Of a stretch of DNA of 64,000 nt, positions 26,650 to 36,003 are shown piece after piece. The stretch comes from Shewanella sp. 1CM18E (GTDB lineage Bacteria; Pseudomonadota; Gammaproteobacteria; Enterobacterales; Shewanellaceae), in assembly GCF_023161665.1 (NCBI RefSeq), contig NZ_JALNTW010000002.1, positions 434,001 through 498,000 of the forward strand, written 5' to 3'. A program made the translations under genes and the position numbers. The first letter of the stretch is position 1. Each line of letters starts with the position of its first letter. The notes under the pieces are model-generated. The model was given only the letters and a program-made list of their open reading frames with translations, did not search any database and had not been told where the DNA came from.

Positions 26650-28674
26650 TTAGTTCAGCTTGTAGCTGAAGGTCAACATCAGTTGATGGGCGTTGTAATT
26701 GTGGTTCAGGTCACCCAAGGTGATTAAACCTGGAATGCTATCGGGTGATACCGCAGCACTGTCGGTATCAAAATAACGTTCAAATTGGTAAGCCAACTTA
26801 ACTGCCATCTGCTCAGAGATCAGGTATTGACCATACAAACTCACACTGTGGTTGTACGAGTAATAGCTACCGTAATCGTAAGTATTTGAGCTGCCAGTGT
26901 TGTAACCGTTGACGCCTGTATTACTTGATGAATTAGCAAATAGGTAATCTGTACCTAGAATTAATCTGCCATCCATTAAGCCGCTATAGGTCGCGCCTAG
27001 GCCTAAGTTAATGAACTCATCATTAATCTCTGTGTGCCAAATCGATGCTTGGTCGCCACTTTGGTCTGAATCAATCCACTGCTGACCAGCAAAGGCATAA
27101 ACAGATAGCGGTGCAGAAATTTGTGCATGAACGTTAATGTCGTAACCGTAATCTTTAGCCTGAGTCAGACCAATTGCAGTTGCGTCATAGTCATCATTTG
27201 CGTAGTAAGTGCTAACATCGAAGGTTAACCACTCAAGCGGCGCATAGTTCGCACGCGCATTCACTTCAGTGCGCTTACGATCAGCTAGGTTGTATTTGCG
27301 CAGTAACGACTCTGTTTCATCGCTAGTCAGCTCGTTAGCTTGGTATTCACTACCGCCACGCTCGCCATAGCTCACACCAAAATCTAGGGTTAGCTTGTCA
27401 ATAGCGCGAATATTTAGCTTGCTCCAAAACTCGTTATCACGGGTTTCTTCACGCTCGCCATAGCTACGCTCAACTTGTTTATAATCGTAACCAGCTTGTA
27501 AGCGGTAACCACTAGTAATACGGTAGCTCGCGTTAGTCTTGAATGTTTGACGCTCGATATCCATTGGTGTGTTTTGCTTAAACGCACCAGACATTGAATC
27601 AAACTCATATTGTGCAAAATCAAACACTGATGAGCGGTTGTCACGCTTGCTGTAGTCATAGCTTGCACCTAGACGTAAGCGATTACTTACTCGAGTGCTA
27701 GCCGCTAGATTTGAGCTTAAGGTATCAACCTGACCATCCCAGTTTTGAATTGGGTTGCCACTCATTTGGATAAGATCTTGATCTTGGATCATACGACCTG
27801 TAACCACGCGACCACTAAATACACTTGACGCTAAACGGTACTGGCCAGATAGCGACACTTGATGCGCTTGGTTATCTGGTGTTGCGCTGTATACATCGTA
27901 AGCGTAAGGCAGGCTTAAATCGCCCATGTTGTTGTCGTAGCGTGAGCCGTTGTAGCTCAGCTCTGACAACCAGTTAGCACCATCAAGTACGATACCAGCA
28001 CTGAACTTGTCTGTAGTTTCGTCAACGGCTTCAGCAAAGTTCGTTGGACGTGGACTCGTTAGACTTGCACTGCGGTGACCGGTTTTATCTTCACGGTCAT
28101 AACGGGCATAGCTGCTTAAACCTAGGCCCATCACTTCTGAGAAGTCATATTCAAAACCAATCCCGCTACGCTGTCTTTGTAACTCAAGATCAAGCACGCG
28201 AGTCTGGTCACTTGGCGTTAGCACGCCATTGTTTTGCCATAGGTTTGTAGCTGCATTACTGCCTTGATTAGTGGTAATCGTTTGGAAATCCACATCAAGT
28301 TTATAATGGCCGCTTTTACCTGCTTCCATAGTAACAAAGCCGTTTTGCATACCAAGCTGGTGCGCTTGTACTTTAGCTTTGTAACCACTTTGCTGGTATG
28401 CAAGATCGGCATTAACACCTGCAACAGCACCGTCATCACCAGTACCAAACTGGTTGATAGCATGATTGTCATCAGCGTCAATCGCGCCAACACTCACACC
28501 TACACTACCTGTGTAGCCTTGCGGCTCAACACAACGCTTACATTGATAATTTGCGGTTTTATCTGCAGCAATATTGGCGTTTTGCACACCAAAGTCTGCC
28601 GCATACACGCTAGTACCTGCACCCAATAACGCTAGGGTGATCAGGTTTAATGAAAAAGGTTTAATTAAACGCAT
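26650..28674 (-). CDS. dmsF: MtrB/PioB-family outer-membrane beta-barrel DmsF
   Basis: 674-aa porin-like protein that sheaths the decaheme cytochrome through the outer membrane. The ATG at 28674 is preceded by AGGAG eight bases upstream; an in-frame GTG at 28683 lies inside that site and is less likely. A signal peptide ends in VYAADFG. A CXXC motif (Cys45-Lys-Arg-Cys48), characteristic of MtrB-type proteins, follows. The remainder alternates aromatic and polar residues in the manner of about 26-28 beta strands and ends QLMLTFSYKLN with a short final beta strand. Directly downstream of dmsE. Confidence 0.93.
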   Translation of the reverse strand: MRLIKPFSLNLITLALLGAGTSVYAADFGVQNANIAADKTANYQCKRCVEPQGYTGSVGVSVGAIDADDNHAINQFGTGDDGAVAGVNADLAYQQSGYKAKVQAHQLGMQNGFVTMEAGKSGHYKLDVDFQTITTNQGSNAATNLWQNNGVLTPSDQTRVLDLELQRQRSGIGFEYDFSEVMGLGLSSYARYDREDKTGHRSASLTSPRPTNFAEAVDETTDKFSAGIVLDGANWLSELSYNGSRYDNNMGDLSLPYAYDVYSATPDNQAHQVSLSGQYRLASSVFSGRVVTGRMIQDQDLIQMSGNPIQNWDGQVDTLSSNLAASTRVSNRLRLGASYDYSKRDNRSSVFDFAQYEFDSMSGAFKQNTPMDIERQTFKTNASYRITSGYRLQAGYDYKQVERSYGEREETRDNEFWSKLNIRAIDKLTLDFGVSYGERGGSEYQANELTSDETESLLRKYNLADRKRTEVNARANYAPLEWLTFDVSTYYANDDYDATAIGLTQAKDYGYDINVHAQISAPLSVYAFAGQQWIDSDQSGDQASIWHTEINDEFINLGLGATYSGLMDGRLILGTDYLFANSSSNTGVNGYNTGSSNTYDYGSYYSYNHSVSLYGQYLISEQMAVKLAYQFERYFDTDSAAVSPDSIPGLITLGDLNHNYNAHQLMLTFSYKLN

Positions 28675-28691
28675 ATTTGTCACTCCTGGAC

Positions 28692-29666
28692 TTAACGGGC
28701 AAAGTTGCTGCCAGCAGGATGGTTAGAACCATGGATCTTGCTGTGACAATTTAAACAACTCTTACCAGCACTGAACGCATCTAGTCCCGCTTGGCTTGCC
28801 ATACGGCTTGCGTGGCCATCGTCGGCGTGACATTGCTGACACAACTGCGGTGTACGAGACTTAAGAAGGTTGTCATTTACACTGCCGTGCGGTGTATGAC
28901 AGCTTGAGCAGTCTTCCATCACTGGCGCATGTTCCCATAGGAATGGGCCACGTTTGTCAGCATGACACTCAGCACAAGTTTCATTTAGGCTAGGCTTGAT
29001 AAGTGCGCTTTCAGTCATTGAACCGTGTGGATTGTGACAGTCGATACACGTCATCTGATCCCACTTCATTGGGTGCGATGAACGCTTGCTCATGTCTGCT
29101 TTAGCGCGAGTGTGACAAGAAGTACAAGTGTCGTTAACCATTAGACGGTCAAGAGCTGGATCTTTTGCAGCGTGAATGTCGTGACAATCACTACAAGCCA
29201 CTTCTTCAAGATTATGAGTGCTGTTATGCCATGCCATTTGCTTAGGATCGTTGTGACAACCTTGGCAAACACTGTTTTGGCTAGCAGCAGAGAGTTTGCT
29301 ATCTGGACTAAAGCTAATCATTGGCTCTTTACCACCACGATTATGCTTACCTAGCGGGCCATGACATGCTTCACATTGAATGCCAGCCATCGGTGATTTG
29401 CTGTTGCTCATATCACCATGGACACCGTCAAAGATCGCCATGACTTTGTCACTCTTTTTGTGACACATAAGGCAAGAGTCCGCTCCTTTTGGAGAGTACT
29501 TACCTTCGCTAAATTTCTCTGTTAATTTTTGTTCGAGTTGCGTTGAGTCAAGCTTATCCCATGGAGTTGCTTGCGCAGGCACAACACTGATGAGCATAGT
29601 GAGTAAACTGCTAGCCATTAACTTGGCCATAAAATTCACTGACTTTACGGTTTTTATTGTGGACAT
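28692..29666 (-). CDS. dmsE: MtrA-family decaheme c-type cytochrome DmsE
   Basis: 324-aa periplasmic cytochrome carrying electrons from the inner-membrane quinol dehydrogenase pool through the DmsF barrel to DmsAB. Ten CXXCH motifs are visible: CLMCH, CEACH, CQGCH, CSDCH, CTSCH, CIDCH, CAECH, CSSCH, CQQCH and CLNCH, plus many His for bis-His ligation. An N-terminal signal peptide ends VPAQA. The first gene of the operon, with a 509-bp upstream spacer presumably holding a promoter regulated by anaerobic regulators such as CRP. Confidence 0.95.
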   Translation of the reverse strand: MSTIKTVKSVNFMAKLMASSLLTMLISVVPAQATPWDKLDSTQLEQKLTEKFSEGKYSPKGADSCLMCHKKSDKVMAIFDGVHGDMSNSKSPMAGIQCEACHGPLGKHNRGGKEPMISFSPDSKLSAASQNSVCQGCHNDPKQMAWHNSTHNLEEVACSDCHDIHAAKDPALDRLMVNDTCTSCHTRAKADMSKRSSHPMKWDQMTCIDCHNPHGSMTESALIKPSLNETCAECHADKRGPFLWEHAPVMEDCSSCHTPHGSVNDNLLKSRTPQLCQQCHADDGHASRMASQAGLDAFSAGKSCLNCHSKIHGSNHPAGSNFAR

Positions 29667-30176
29667 TAACTACAGGCCGGTTGTATATCGAAGTGGGTAT
29701 TTTATTTCGGTCGGATAAGTGAATTCAAGATTATGCATATCTGCCAATAACTTGAGGCATAACGCTAGTTTTATCGAAATACGTTCACTAGCTCACAGTA
29801 TAAAGAGGTATTACAAAAGAACCTTTCAAAAACTAAATTAGCTCAAAATTATATAATTCAGCTAGATAGAGAGCATTTGAGAATGATTATCACCACCACA
29901 AGTTGCAAGCATAAAGATGAAATGTAAACCAATTGATTTGGTGAAGTGGAATTTTTGAAGATAGATCACGAAGAAATTTCAGTCTATTCAGCTACTCATT
30001 GTTGATACCCCAAAATAAGTAACAAAACTGCTCAATTAACCGACTAAATCAGTTATATCGCTAACACGAGTTATAACTTTTTCTTCTGAAATGATGATAA
30101 AAATAGCGAGTCAATAAACTATCCACCTGTCTACTCGCTATTTCTGTTTATTTAATATGGAAGGCTATGGTCGCTT
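29667..30176 (-). promoter_or_regulatory. Upstream region of the dmsEFABG operon
   Basis: 510 bp without a gene between dmsE and the upstream minus-strand gene. At 29879-29891 the sequence GAGAAT-G-ATTATC is a one-mismatch 6-1-6 dyad resembling a Fur half-box, which would make sense for a heme-rich operon. Half-sites resembling CRP recognition occur but no full consensus was found. Promoter position not determined. Confidence 0.35.
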
Positions 30177-31670
30177 TTAATACATTAGCGATTGCTTGGT
30201 TAACTGTAATTGCTGTAAACGCTTTTGGGTTAAATCCACTTGGCAGCCAACAAAGATTGGTAAGCTCATAGAGCCCTCGGCTTCGACCAGTTGCAGAACT
30301 TTACATTCGTCATTACGAAAAGTACGCCACGCCTGCTGTGCTTGGCCAATAGCCATTGCTGCCTCACGGCTTTTATCAGCATTTACGTTATAGTCTGCAT
30401 GAGAAAATCGTTCAATCTCTGCTAATTGCTCACTCATTTGCCACTCGAGACTGGCTAATTCACGCTGTGCACATTTAACCATACCTTGAGTGCTATAGGC
30501 TTGCTCTGACTCACAATCGATTCCGGCTGCTGGGTCTACACCATTTATTACGGTGCTAACTGTCGTTGGTATATACCAAGCACCACCCGGTGCAATTTCA
30601 CGGCACGCTCCGGTGGTATAGGAGTCGGCTAAAACAAACTCACTGCCATTCCAAATATAGCGTCTTGCAGAAAGACAATCGCCAACTCCTCGGCCCCGCA
30701 TAAACTCGTCAATCACGCCATTAGCATAACTCACTGCACTATCTGTCACTAACACGGGCGCAATCTCAGCGTCATCATCAACCAGCCATACTGCTTGACC
30801 ATAGTTATATGCTGCAGACCAACACATGGTTGACACAACCAGCTTATTTGATGTCAGCCTAGCGACCTCAAACTTTAAAGGCTCGTCTTCTGCTGGGACG
30901 TTATCACAAGCGTTAGTAAGCGCTGTTCTTATTCTCTGGCTAAAGTCAGCATTGGCTACCAATGTAAGATCAGCTGCCGTTGTGACCGGTATTGCCTGCG
31001 CTGGCATCAAAATAACTGGCGCTTGCTTAGGCTCAACAATCCCTTTGCTAACTTGGCCTTTTTTCACTATCGCAAAAGGTGTTTCCACCAGCCCCTGAAA
31101 ATCGTCCATTTTTAATAAAACCGCGGTAGAGCCTTTAGTGGATAAATACCACTCATCACCTGCGCTGCTATCAAATTTTATCGACACGCGACCTTTCATA
31201 GTGAGCGCCTTAAGTAATTCGCTTACCTGATCATCAGTCAACTCACGTTCGCCACTAAAGCTGATGCCCTTTTCTTGGTAAGCTGGCAGCTCAGGCGCTA
31301 ATACACTTTGGTAAGTACCATTAATACTTAGGGTAATAGTGTCATTGCTAGTTTGCTTATCCTCGCCATCAAATGACAGTGTGCCAAACTTCACTTTACC
31401 TTTAACTTTTGCATGCTCGCCTGCTGCGCGAGTGAAGATCACTGAAACCGGACTATACTCCCCTGCTTCATTTTTCTGCTCAGGGTTGTGATAACCAACG
31501 GCGCGACAAGTGTGGGTGTTATCACAGGCCACTTCCCAATCACCATGAAAAAAGCTTTGCACTTCACCTTCAACCCCGTGGGCAGGCATCACCAAGGCAG
31601 ACATAGATAGCAAGGCCAAACTCGTAGCGACTGTATAGCCACTAGCGATCCGCTTTAAATGGTTATTCAT
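30177..31670 (-). CDS. Secreted DUF1176-like protein with C-terminal LprI-like domain
   Basis: 497-aa exported protein from the ATG at 31670 (MNNHLKRIAS) with a signal peptide ending MPAHG. The N-terminal region FHGDWEVACDNTHTCRAVGY is typical of DUF1176 proteins. The C-terminal about 90 residues (CAQRELASLEWQMSEQLAEI, AWRTFRNDECKV, GCQVDLTQKRLQQL) resemble the lysozyme-inhibitor LprI/DUF1311 domain with its paired Cys. The start overlaps the end of the upstream gene by eight bases and GGGAG precedes it, so the two genes are coupled. A periplasmic protective role is plausible but unproven. Confidence 0.72.
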   Translation of the reverse strand: MNNHLKRIASGYTVATSLALLSMSALVMPAHGVEGEVQSFFHGDWEVACDNTHTCRAVGYHNPEQKNEAGEYSPVSVIFTRAAGEHAKVKGKVKFGTLSFDGEDKQTSNDTITLSINGTYQSVLAPELPAYQEKGISFSGERELTDDQVSELLKALTMKGRVSIKFDSSAGDEWYLSTKGSTAVLLKMDDFQGLVETPFAIVKKGQVSKGIVEPKQAPVILMPAQAIPVTTAADLTLVANADFSQRIRTALTNACDNVPAEDEPLKFEVARLTSNKLVVSTMCWSAAYNYGQAVWLVDDDAEIAPVLVTDSAVSYANGVIDEFMRGRGVGDCLSARRYIWNGSEFVLADSYTTGACREIAPGGAWYIPTTVSTVINGVDPAAGIDCESEQAYSTQGMVKCAQRELASLEWQMSEQLAEIERFSHADYNVNADKSREAAMAIGQAQQAWRTFRNDECKVLQLVEAEGSMSLPIFVGCQVDLTQKRLQQLQLTKQSLMY

Positions 31671-33789
31671 CATAATCTCCCACATTTGGCACAGTAAACT
31701 CGGCATCATTCCATGGCCAAGGTAATCGCTGTAAAAATCGAGCTAACTCAGGTGTATCCGCATGGGTTTCGCGGATCACCGCCATAGTGCGATGCACATG
31801 AAATGGGTGAATAGGAAGCTGGTTATCGAGCGCATTAAAATACTCGGCTAACACATCTAAATACTCAAGCTTAAAGGCCAATGACAGCACAGCTTCGGCA
31901 AACACGGGAATGCCCTTTAGGCCTTTAAGATGGCCGCCTACACCCCAACCAGCAAATTGCTTTACTATGTTAGCCAGTACACATGCACATTTGTCATCAT
32001 AAGCAGCCGATGCAAAGAAATCATATTCGCTTTGCGAAATGCAACTAGCTACCTGCTGCTCAATGAACGCAAAATACAGCGCCTCGCTCTGGGGATGCGC
32101 TTGATAATACCGCTGCAGTTGCGGCATAAGTGCTTCGAGTTGTTGCAATGCCGCTAACCGCGCGGTGTTACAGCTTAGATCTCGACACACTATGTCAACT
32201 TGGCCGGTGGCACTTGGCAGAAAATACTCAGCACTGTCGATAATGAGGTTAATGTCAGCCCGCTCACAGACTAAAGGCGTGTTAGTTGCACCATCAAAAG
32301 CGAACTCGTTGCGGTTAACAGTAGGCACTGTGCATTGCCATAGGCTGGCATCTTCTTCGTCACCCACACCAACAAATAAGCGCTCATTGATTTGCCCTTG
32401 GATCGTCTGCAAGTCATGGTCAAAACTCAAACCACGCTGTTCACCGGCTTGGTTTAATTGAACCAATTGATATAAAGGCGAGATATTATCGCCTTGCAGT
32501 GACAATTGCTGCACCACCCCATCTTGCCAAGCTAACCAAATGCTATTGCCATCTTTAGCGATCACCGCACTGGTAAGACACTCAATAAAGGTTTGCAAGC
32601 CCTCATGATGTTCTGAATCTAGATCGCCTTGGGCTATTGCTGTTAACGCCTCAACTATGTCTTCAGCCTCATAATCACTGCAAATTTGCGATACATGAAG
32701 TGAACGAACTGTGCGGCTCCAACTAACCTGCTTTTGATTTAAGTCGATAAGCTGCAGTGAGTAATCAAATCGCTGCTGATGATGGCTGTCGTCTTGTGGA
32801 TCGGTATCTACGCTTGATCCTGAATTTGATTCCAAACTTGATAAGCTTACGGCTTCTGCATTGGCTAATAGCACTAAGCCACGAGCTTTATCTTGAAAAA
32901 AGGTGTTACGTACAGAGATGTCATCAGGCGCTGGCTTACCCGTTAGCGGGATTTCTTGCACATTCGCTGTGACCGGATTGAAACACACCAACTGATGCGA
33001 GCCCTGCTCGGAACGTTGATAAAAAACCAACTCATTGTGAGCAGTGCAGACCATGCTATTGCGTTCAAAATCAAACGGTACATCATACTGACTGACACAC
33101 TTGCTAAAATAGTCATCTAGCTGCATATGCGTAACATTCAATATAGCGTCTACGACTTGAGTTAAGTCCACCACAAAAAGTTTCTTATGACTAAAGCGCC
33201 CTGATTTGAGGGCAGCCACCAGCCAAATCTGGCCTTGATAAAAGCAAATATCCTTAGTTGGATAAACCGCCAATGAAAAACAAGCCGACAAATTATATTT
33301 GCCACGCTTGCCCAGCTGACCAATATAAAATTGTCCAACATTATCAACCGCCACAAAGTAGGCAGAGCCTTCAGCCGATAAAGAGCCCTTAGCCTGTAGA
33401 GAGCCTCTAGTTTGTGAAGAGCCCTCAGCGTGCAAACAATCTTCAGCGTGCAAAGAACCTTTAGCCAGCCACTCTGTCATCACCACATCGCCAGTGCTAC
33501 CGATTAACTCAAACTGACTGTGTAATACAACCCCTTGATCTGTATCTTCAACCACCTGCAGTTGATTAGTGCCACCGTGATACAATTGATGCTGCTGAAA
33601 ACGATACTTTGTTGCTAACTCGTGCAGCGCCTTGCCTGCTGTTAATCCTTGATTCGCCATGGCAATACTTTTACTGTCAGTAGTTTCGAGTTCTGTCGTT
33701 TGCTGTGTTGTATTTAGCGCGGCGTGTTCGGCCTCATCAGCACTAGCAAAACGCTTGAAAAGGGACTTAAGATTACTGCTTAATGTCAT
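31663..33789 (-). CDS. Large hypothetical cytoplasmic protein
   Basis: 708-aa protein without signal peptide or transmembrane segment. Its N-terminal half is rich in short beta-strand-like stretches separated by Gly/Asp turns (for example FYIGQLGKRGKYNLSACF, IWLVAALKSGRFSHKKLFVV), which suggests a beta-propeller-like fold. The C-terminal third is helical. Residues about 110-142 are a degenerate hexapeptide repeat. The gene overlaps the secreted DUF1176-like gene, so the products are co-translated. I do not recognise the family and can give no function. Confidence 0.65.
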   Translation of the reverse strand: MTLSSNLKSLFKRFASADEAEHAALNTTQQTTELETTDSKSIAMANQGLTAGKALHELATKYRFQQHQLYHGGTNQLQVVEDTDQGVVLHSQFELIGSTGDVVMTEWLAKGSLHAEDCLHAEGSSQTRGSLQAKGSLSAEGSAYFVAVDNVGQFYIGQLGKRGKYNLSACFSLAVYPTKDICFYQGQIWLVAALKSGRFSHKKLFVVDLTQVVDAILNVTHMQLDDYFSKCVSQYDVPFDFERNSMVCTAHNELVFYQRSEQGSHQLVCFNPVTANVQEIPLTGKPAPDDISVRNTFFQDKARGLVLLANAEAVSLSSLESNSGSSVDTDPQDDSHHQQRFDYSLQLIDLNQKQVSWSRTVRSLHVSQICSDYEAEDIVEALTAIAQGDLDSEHHEGLQTFIECLTSAVIAKDGNSIWLAWQDGVVQQLSLQGDNISPLYQLVQLNQAGEQRGLSFDHDLQTIQGQINERLFVGVGDEEDASLWQCTVPTVNRNEFAFDGATNTPLVCERADINLIIDSAEYFLPSATGQVDIVCRDLSCNTARLAALQQLEALMPQLQRYYQAHPQSEALYFAFIEQQVASCISQSEYDFFASAAYDDKCACVLANIVKQFAGWGVGGHLKGLKGIPVFAEAVLSLAFKLEYLDVLAEYFNALDNQLPIHPFHVHRTMAVIRETHADTPELARFLQRLPWPWNDAEFTVPNVGDYDE
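33367..33462 (-). repeat. 18-bp minisatellite in the 708-aa gene
   Basis: Five to six tandem 18-bp units encode the degenerate hexapeptide x-G-S-L-x-A (GSLHA, DCLHA, GSSQT, GSLQA, GSLSA). Most units begin gagcc and units differ at several positions, so it is an aged in-frame repeat that could vary in length between strains. Confidence 0.85.
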
Positions 33790-34054
33790 AGGGACTCACT
33801 TAAGATTTGGCGAATAAGGGCAAGGTTAACGTGTTCAGATTAGTTAACAGCGTTAATCTATAGCAACTTCAAGCTTTTAACTTCTAGCTGTTTTATTTGC
33901 AACGAATTATCCATACAATCACCCAAATATCAATCAACAAAGTTCAATATTATTCTGAGGTTACATCAATAGTCGGCTTTATCTATTGGTGTCACACCAG
34001 CTGTAATATTAACTGCCATGCACCTTGGCTTAATGCCGTAGTAAGGATACATTC

Positions 34055-34132
34055 ATGAGCAAAACGCTAATAACTGCCACTCGTTTAGAGTATGTGCAGC
34101 AAGTCTCCCACCAAGTGAGCTTCCAATGTTAA
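34055..34132 (+). CDS. 25-aa upstream ORF overlapping a lipoprotein gene
   Basis: A short ORF starting MSKTLITATRLEY at 34055 behind a well-placed AAGGA. Its stop overlaps the ATG of the lipoprotein gene at 34126 (ATGTTAA), whereas that gene lacks a strong ribosome-binding site of its own. This looks like a leader for translational coupling. The peptide has no recognisable motif and may have no independent function. Confidence 0.5.
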   Translation: MSKTLITATRLEYVQQVSHQVSFQC

Positions 34133-34992
34133 CGCCGCTACGCACCGTAGCGCTTGGAATAACCATAAGCTTACTACCGGGCTGCTCGCTGCTATCAAAC
34201 AACAATCCGCAAATTCAAACCTTAATGACCGACTTAGGTAGTTGTCAGTTTGATGAGCATGAACGCAAAGCCATGTATCAAGCGGCACAAGCAGGAAACC
34301 GTATCCCCTTCCCTCTGCTCATTTGTGAAGGCAAACGCAGTGACTCGTTTAACAAGCGTTGGTTGCAAAGCCGCAAAAGTGTTGATTACAACATTCTCGG
34401 TAGCTACTTTGAGGCGACAGACACAAAATCGAGTGCCAATAATGTGGTATACGGTGCAGCACTGATTGAAATCACTATGCCTGACTGGAGCGCAGTGTGC
34501 AGCAACCAAGGCTATGACGAAATAACCTGTGACCACATGGTTTACGGCATCAATGCACCGCACATAGAAAAAGTATCGAAAAACAAAGCGCTGCAGCTTG
34601 AGCTTTATCAAATGAAATTAGCGCAAGTCAAAACCATCCCAGTGATTAAAGACACGATTTTAATGCCGCTCAAGCACAATGCTGCCGGCCAGTTAGTCGC
34701 TAATTGGGTGGAAGATTCTGGCGCACATCGATCCACGAAAGCCCTTGCCGACAAAATGGGGGAAGTGGTTAGCAATAACGGTAAGCCATTACCTATCAGC
34801 AGTTATAACCAACAATATGACTTGTTGCAGCAACAGGATTTACCGGCGCAATATCGTGGTGTGTTTTATTACGCTACGCCGCAATATATTGACTACAGCA
34901 ATCGACCGCTGCCGCAATACGCTATCCCGCTACGTAAAGGCGTACAAGTTAGAGGTTATAAAACCTCGATTTATCGCGCGCTTGCTAATTAA
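34126..34992 (+). CDS. Hypothetical lipoprotein
   Basis: 288-aa predicted lipoprotein: hydrophobic signal and lipobox SLLPGC with Cys20. The mature part has four further Cys (GSCQFDE, LLICEGK, SAVCSNQG, EITCDHM), likely two disulphides, consistent with an envelope location. A C-terminal FYYATPQYIDYSNRPLPQYAIPL segment is aromatic-rich. First full-size gene of a three-gene envelope operon with the two paralogous secreted proteins that follow. Family not recognised. Confidence 0.65.
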   Translation: MLTPLRTVALGITISLLPGCSLLSNNNPQIQTLMTDLGSCQFDEHERKAMYQAAQAGNRIPFPLLICEGKRSDSFNKRWLQSRKSVDYNILGSYFEATDTKSSANNVVYGAALIEITMPDWSAVCSNQGYDEITCDHMVYGINAPHIEKVSKNKALQLELYQMKLAQVKTIPVIKDTILMPLKHNAAGQLVANWVEDSGAHRSTKALADKMGEVVSNNGKPLPISSYNQQYDLLQQQDLPAQYRGVFYYATPQYIDYSNRPLPQYAIPLRKGVQVRGYKTSIYRALAN

Positions 34993-35022
34993 TAAAATCA
35001 CCAGAACAAGCTAATCGACCTT

Positions 35023-36003
35023 ATGAATAAACCATTAATTATTTTTACTGCATTACTATTAACCACTTTCTGCAACGCCAATAGCTACGCACTCGGCAGC
35101 TTAAAAAAAGACACGCTTGAACAAGCGTTATATGAGCAACAAAAAGGTCAACAACAAGATTGTGGATTGAATCAATTAAACAGCGTGATCGATTTTGATT
35201 CCGCACTCCTTAGCAGAAAGCACGGTATTAGCTCGGCAACATACTATCCTGTGTGCTGGGTGTTGCCACACAATAAAGAGCAAGCGTTACTATCTTATTT
35301 CCAGCCCTACAAAGAAATCGAGCATAACTACACAAGCTATCTTTGGCGAGTGATCATCGTTAACCGCTATAGTAATAAAGTTGAAGCACGCTATACCGGG
35401 ATCATTAATGAAAATAGCAACATTAAGGTGCATTCTGACACGAATAGTATCGTTCACCGCGAATACACGCTAAGCGATAATACGCCAGCAGTAGGGTTAA
35501 TACTCGACCTCGTCAACTACGACAACTCACCACAAAGCCAGCAACATGGCGACTATCAAGCCTTTAAAACCAACCGCTTTATGACCTTGTTTGTACAACA
35601 AGGTCATAAGTTACGCCCAGTACTTAAACACCTACCACTGGATTACGAAATAGAGGGCACTGATAATGCCGGAAGTAACGGCGGCGTATACCTGCACTAT
35701 GGCGGTGAAGGTGAAGTTGAGGTGTTACCAACAACTAGCCATGGCTACCATGATTTAAAGTTAATAACCCAAGGTCAGCAATACCGTACCGATGGCGAAT
35801 ACGATCAAGTAGAGCCAATCAACTTTAGCAGCAAGCTTAAATATGATGGCAAGCGTTATCCGGTTGTCACCGAGCGATTACCCTCCCCTGAATTTTGGCA
35901 AATCAACCAGATTGGCGTCAATTTTTTAAGTGACAGCGACGATGAAAGCGCAACGCAGACAGCGCCAAACAGCAATCAACCGGAGAGCCAAGATGCTAAC
36001 TAA
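35023..36003 (+). CDS. Secreted hypothetical protein, first of a paralogous pair
   Basis: 326-aa protein with a signal peptide (MNKPLIIFTALLLTTF to NSYA) and a beta-rich mature domain. Segments WRVIIVNRYSNKVEARYTG, TNRFMTLFVQQGHKLRPVL and LKYDGKRYPVVTERL align in order with the next gene product, showing the two arose by tandem duplication. The C-terminal 20 residues are Asp/Ser/Gln-rich. It overlaps the next gene by 11 bases. Function unknown. Confidence 0.65.
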   Translation: MNKPLIIFTALLLTTFCNANSYALGSLKKDTLEQALYEQQKGQQQDCGLNQLNSVIDFDSALLSRKHGISSATYYPVCWVLPHNKEQALLSYFQPYKEIEHNYTSYLWRVIIVNRYSNKVEARYTGIINENSNIKVHSDTNSIVHREYTLSDNTPAVGLILDLVNYDNSPQSQQHGDYQAFKTNRFMTLFVQQGHKLRPVLKHLPLDYEIEGTDNAGSNGGVYLHYGGEGEVEVLPTTSHGYHDLKLITQGQQYRTDGEYDQVEPINFSSKLKYDGKRYPVVTERLPSPEFWQINQIGVNFLSDSDDESATQTAPNSNQPESQDAN

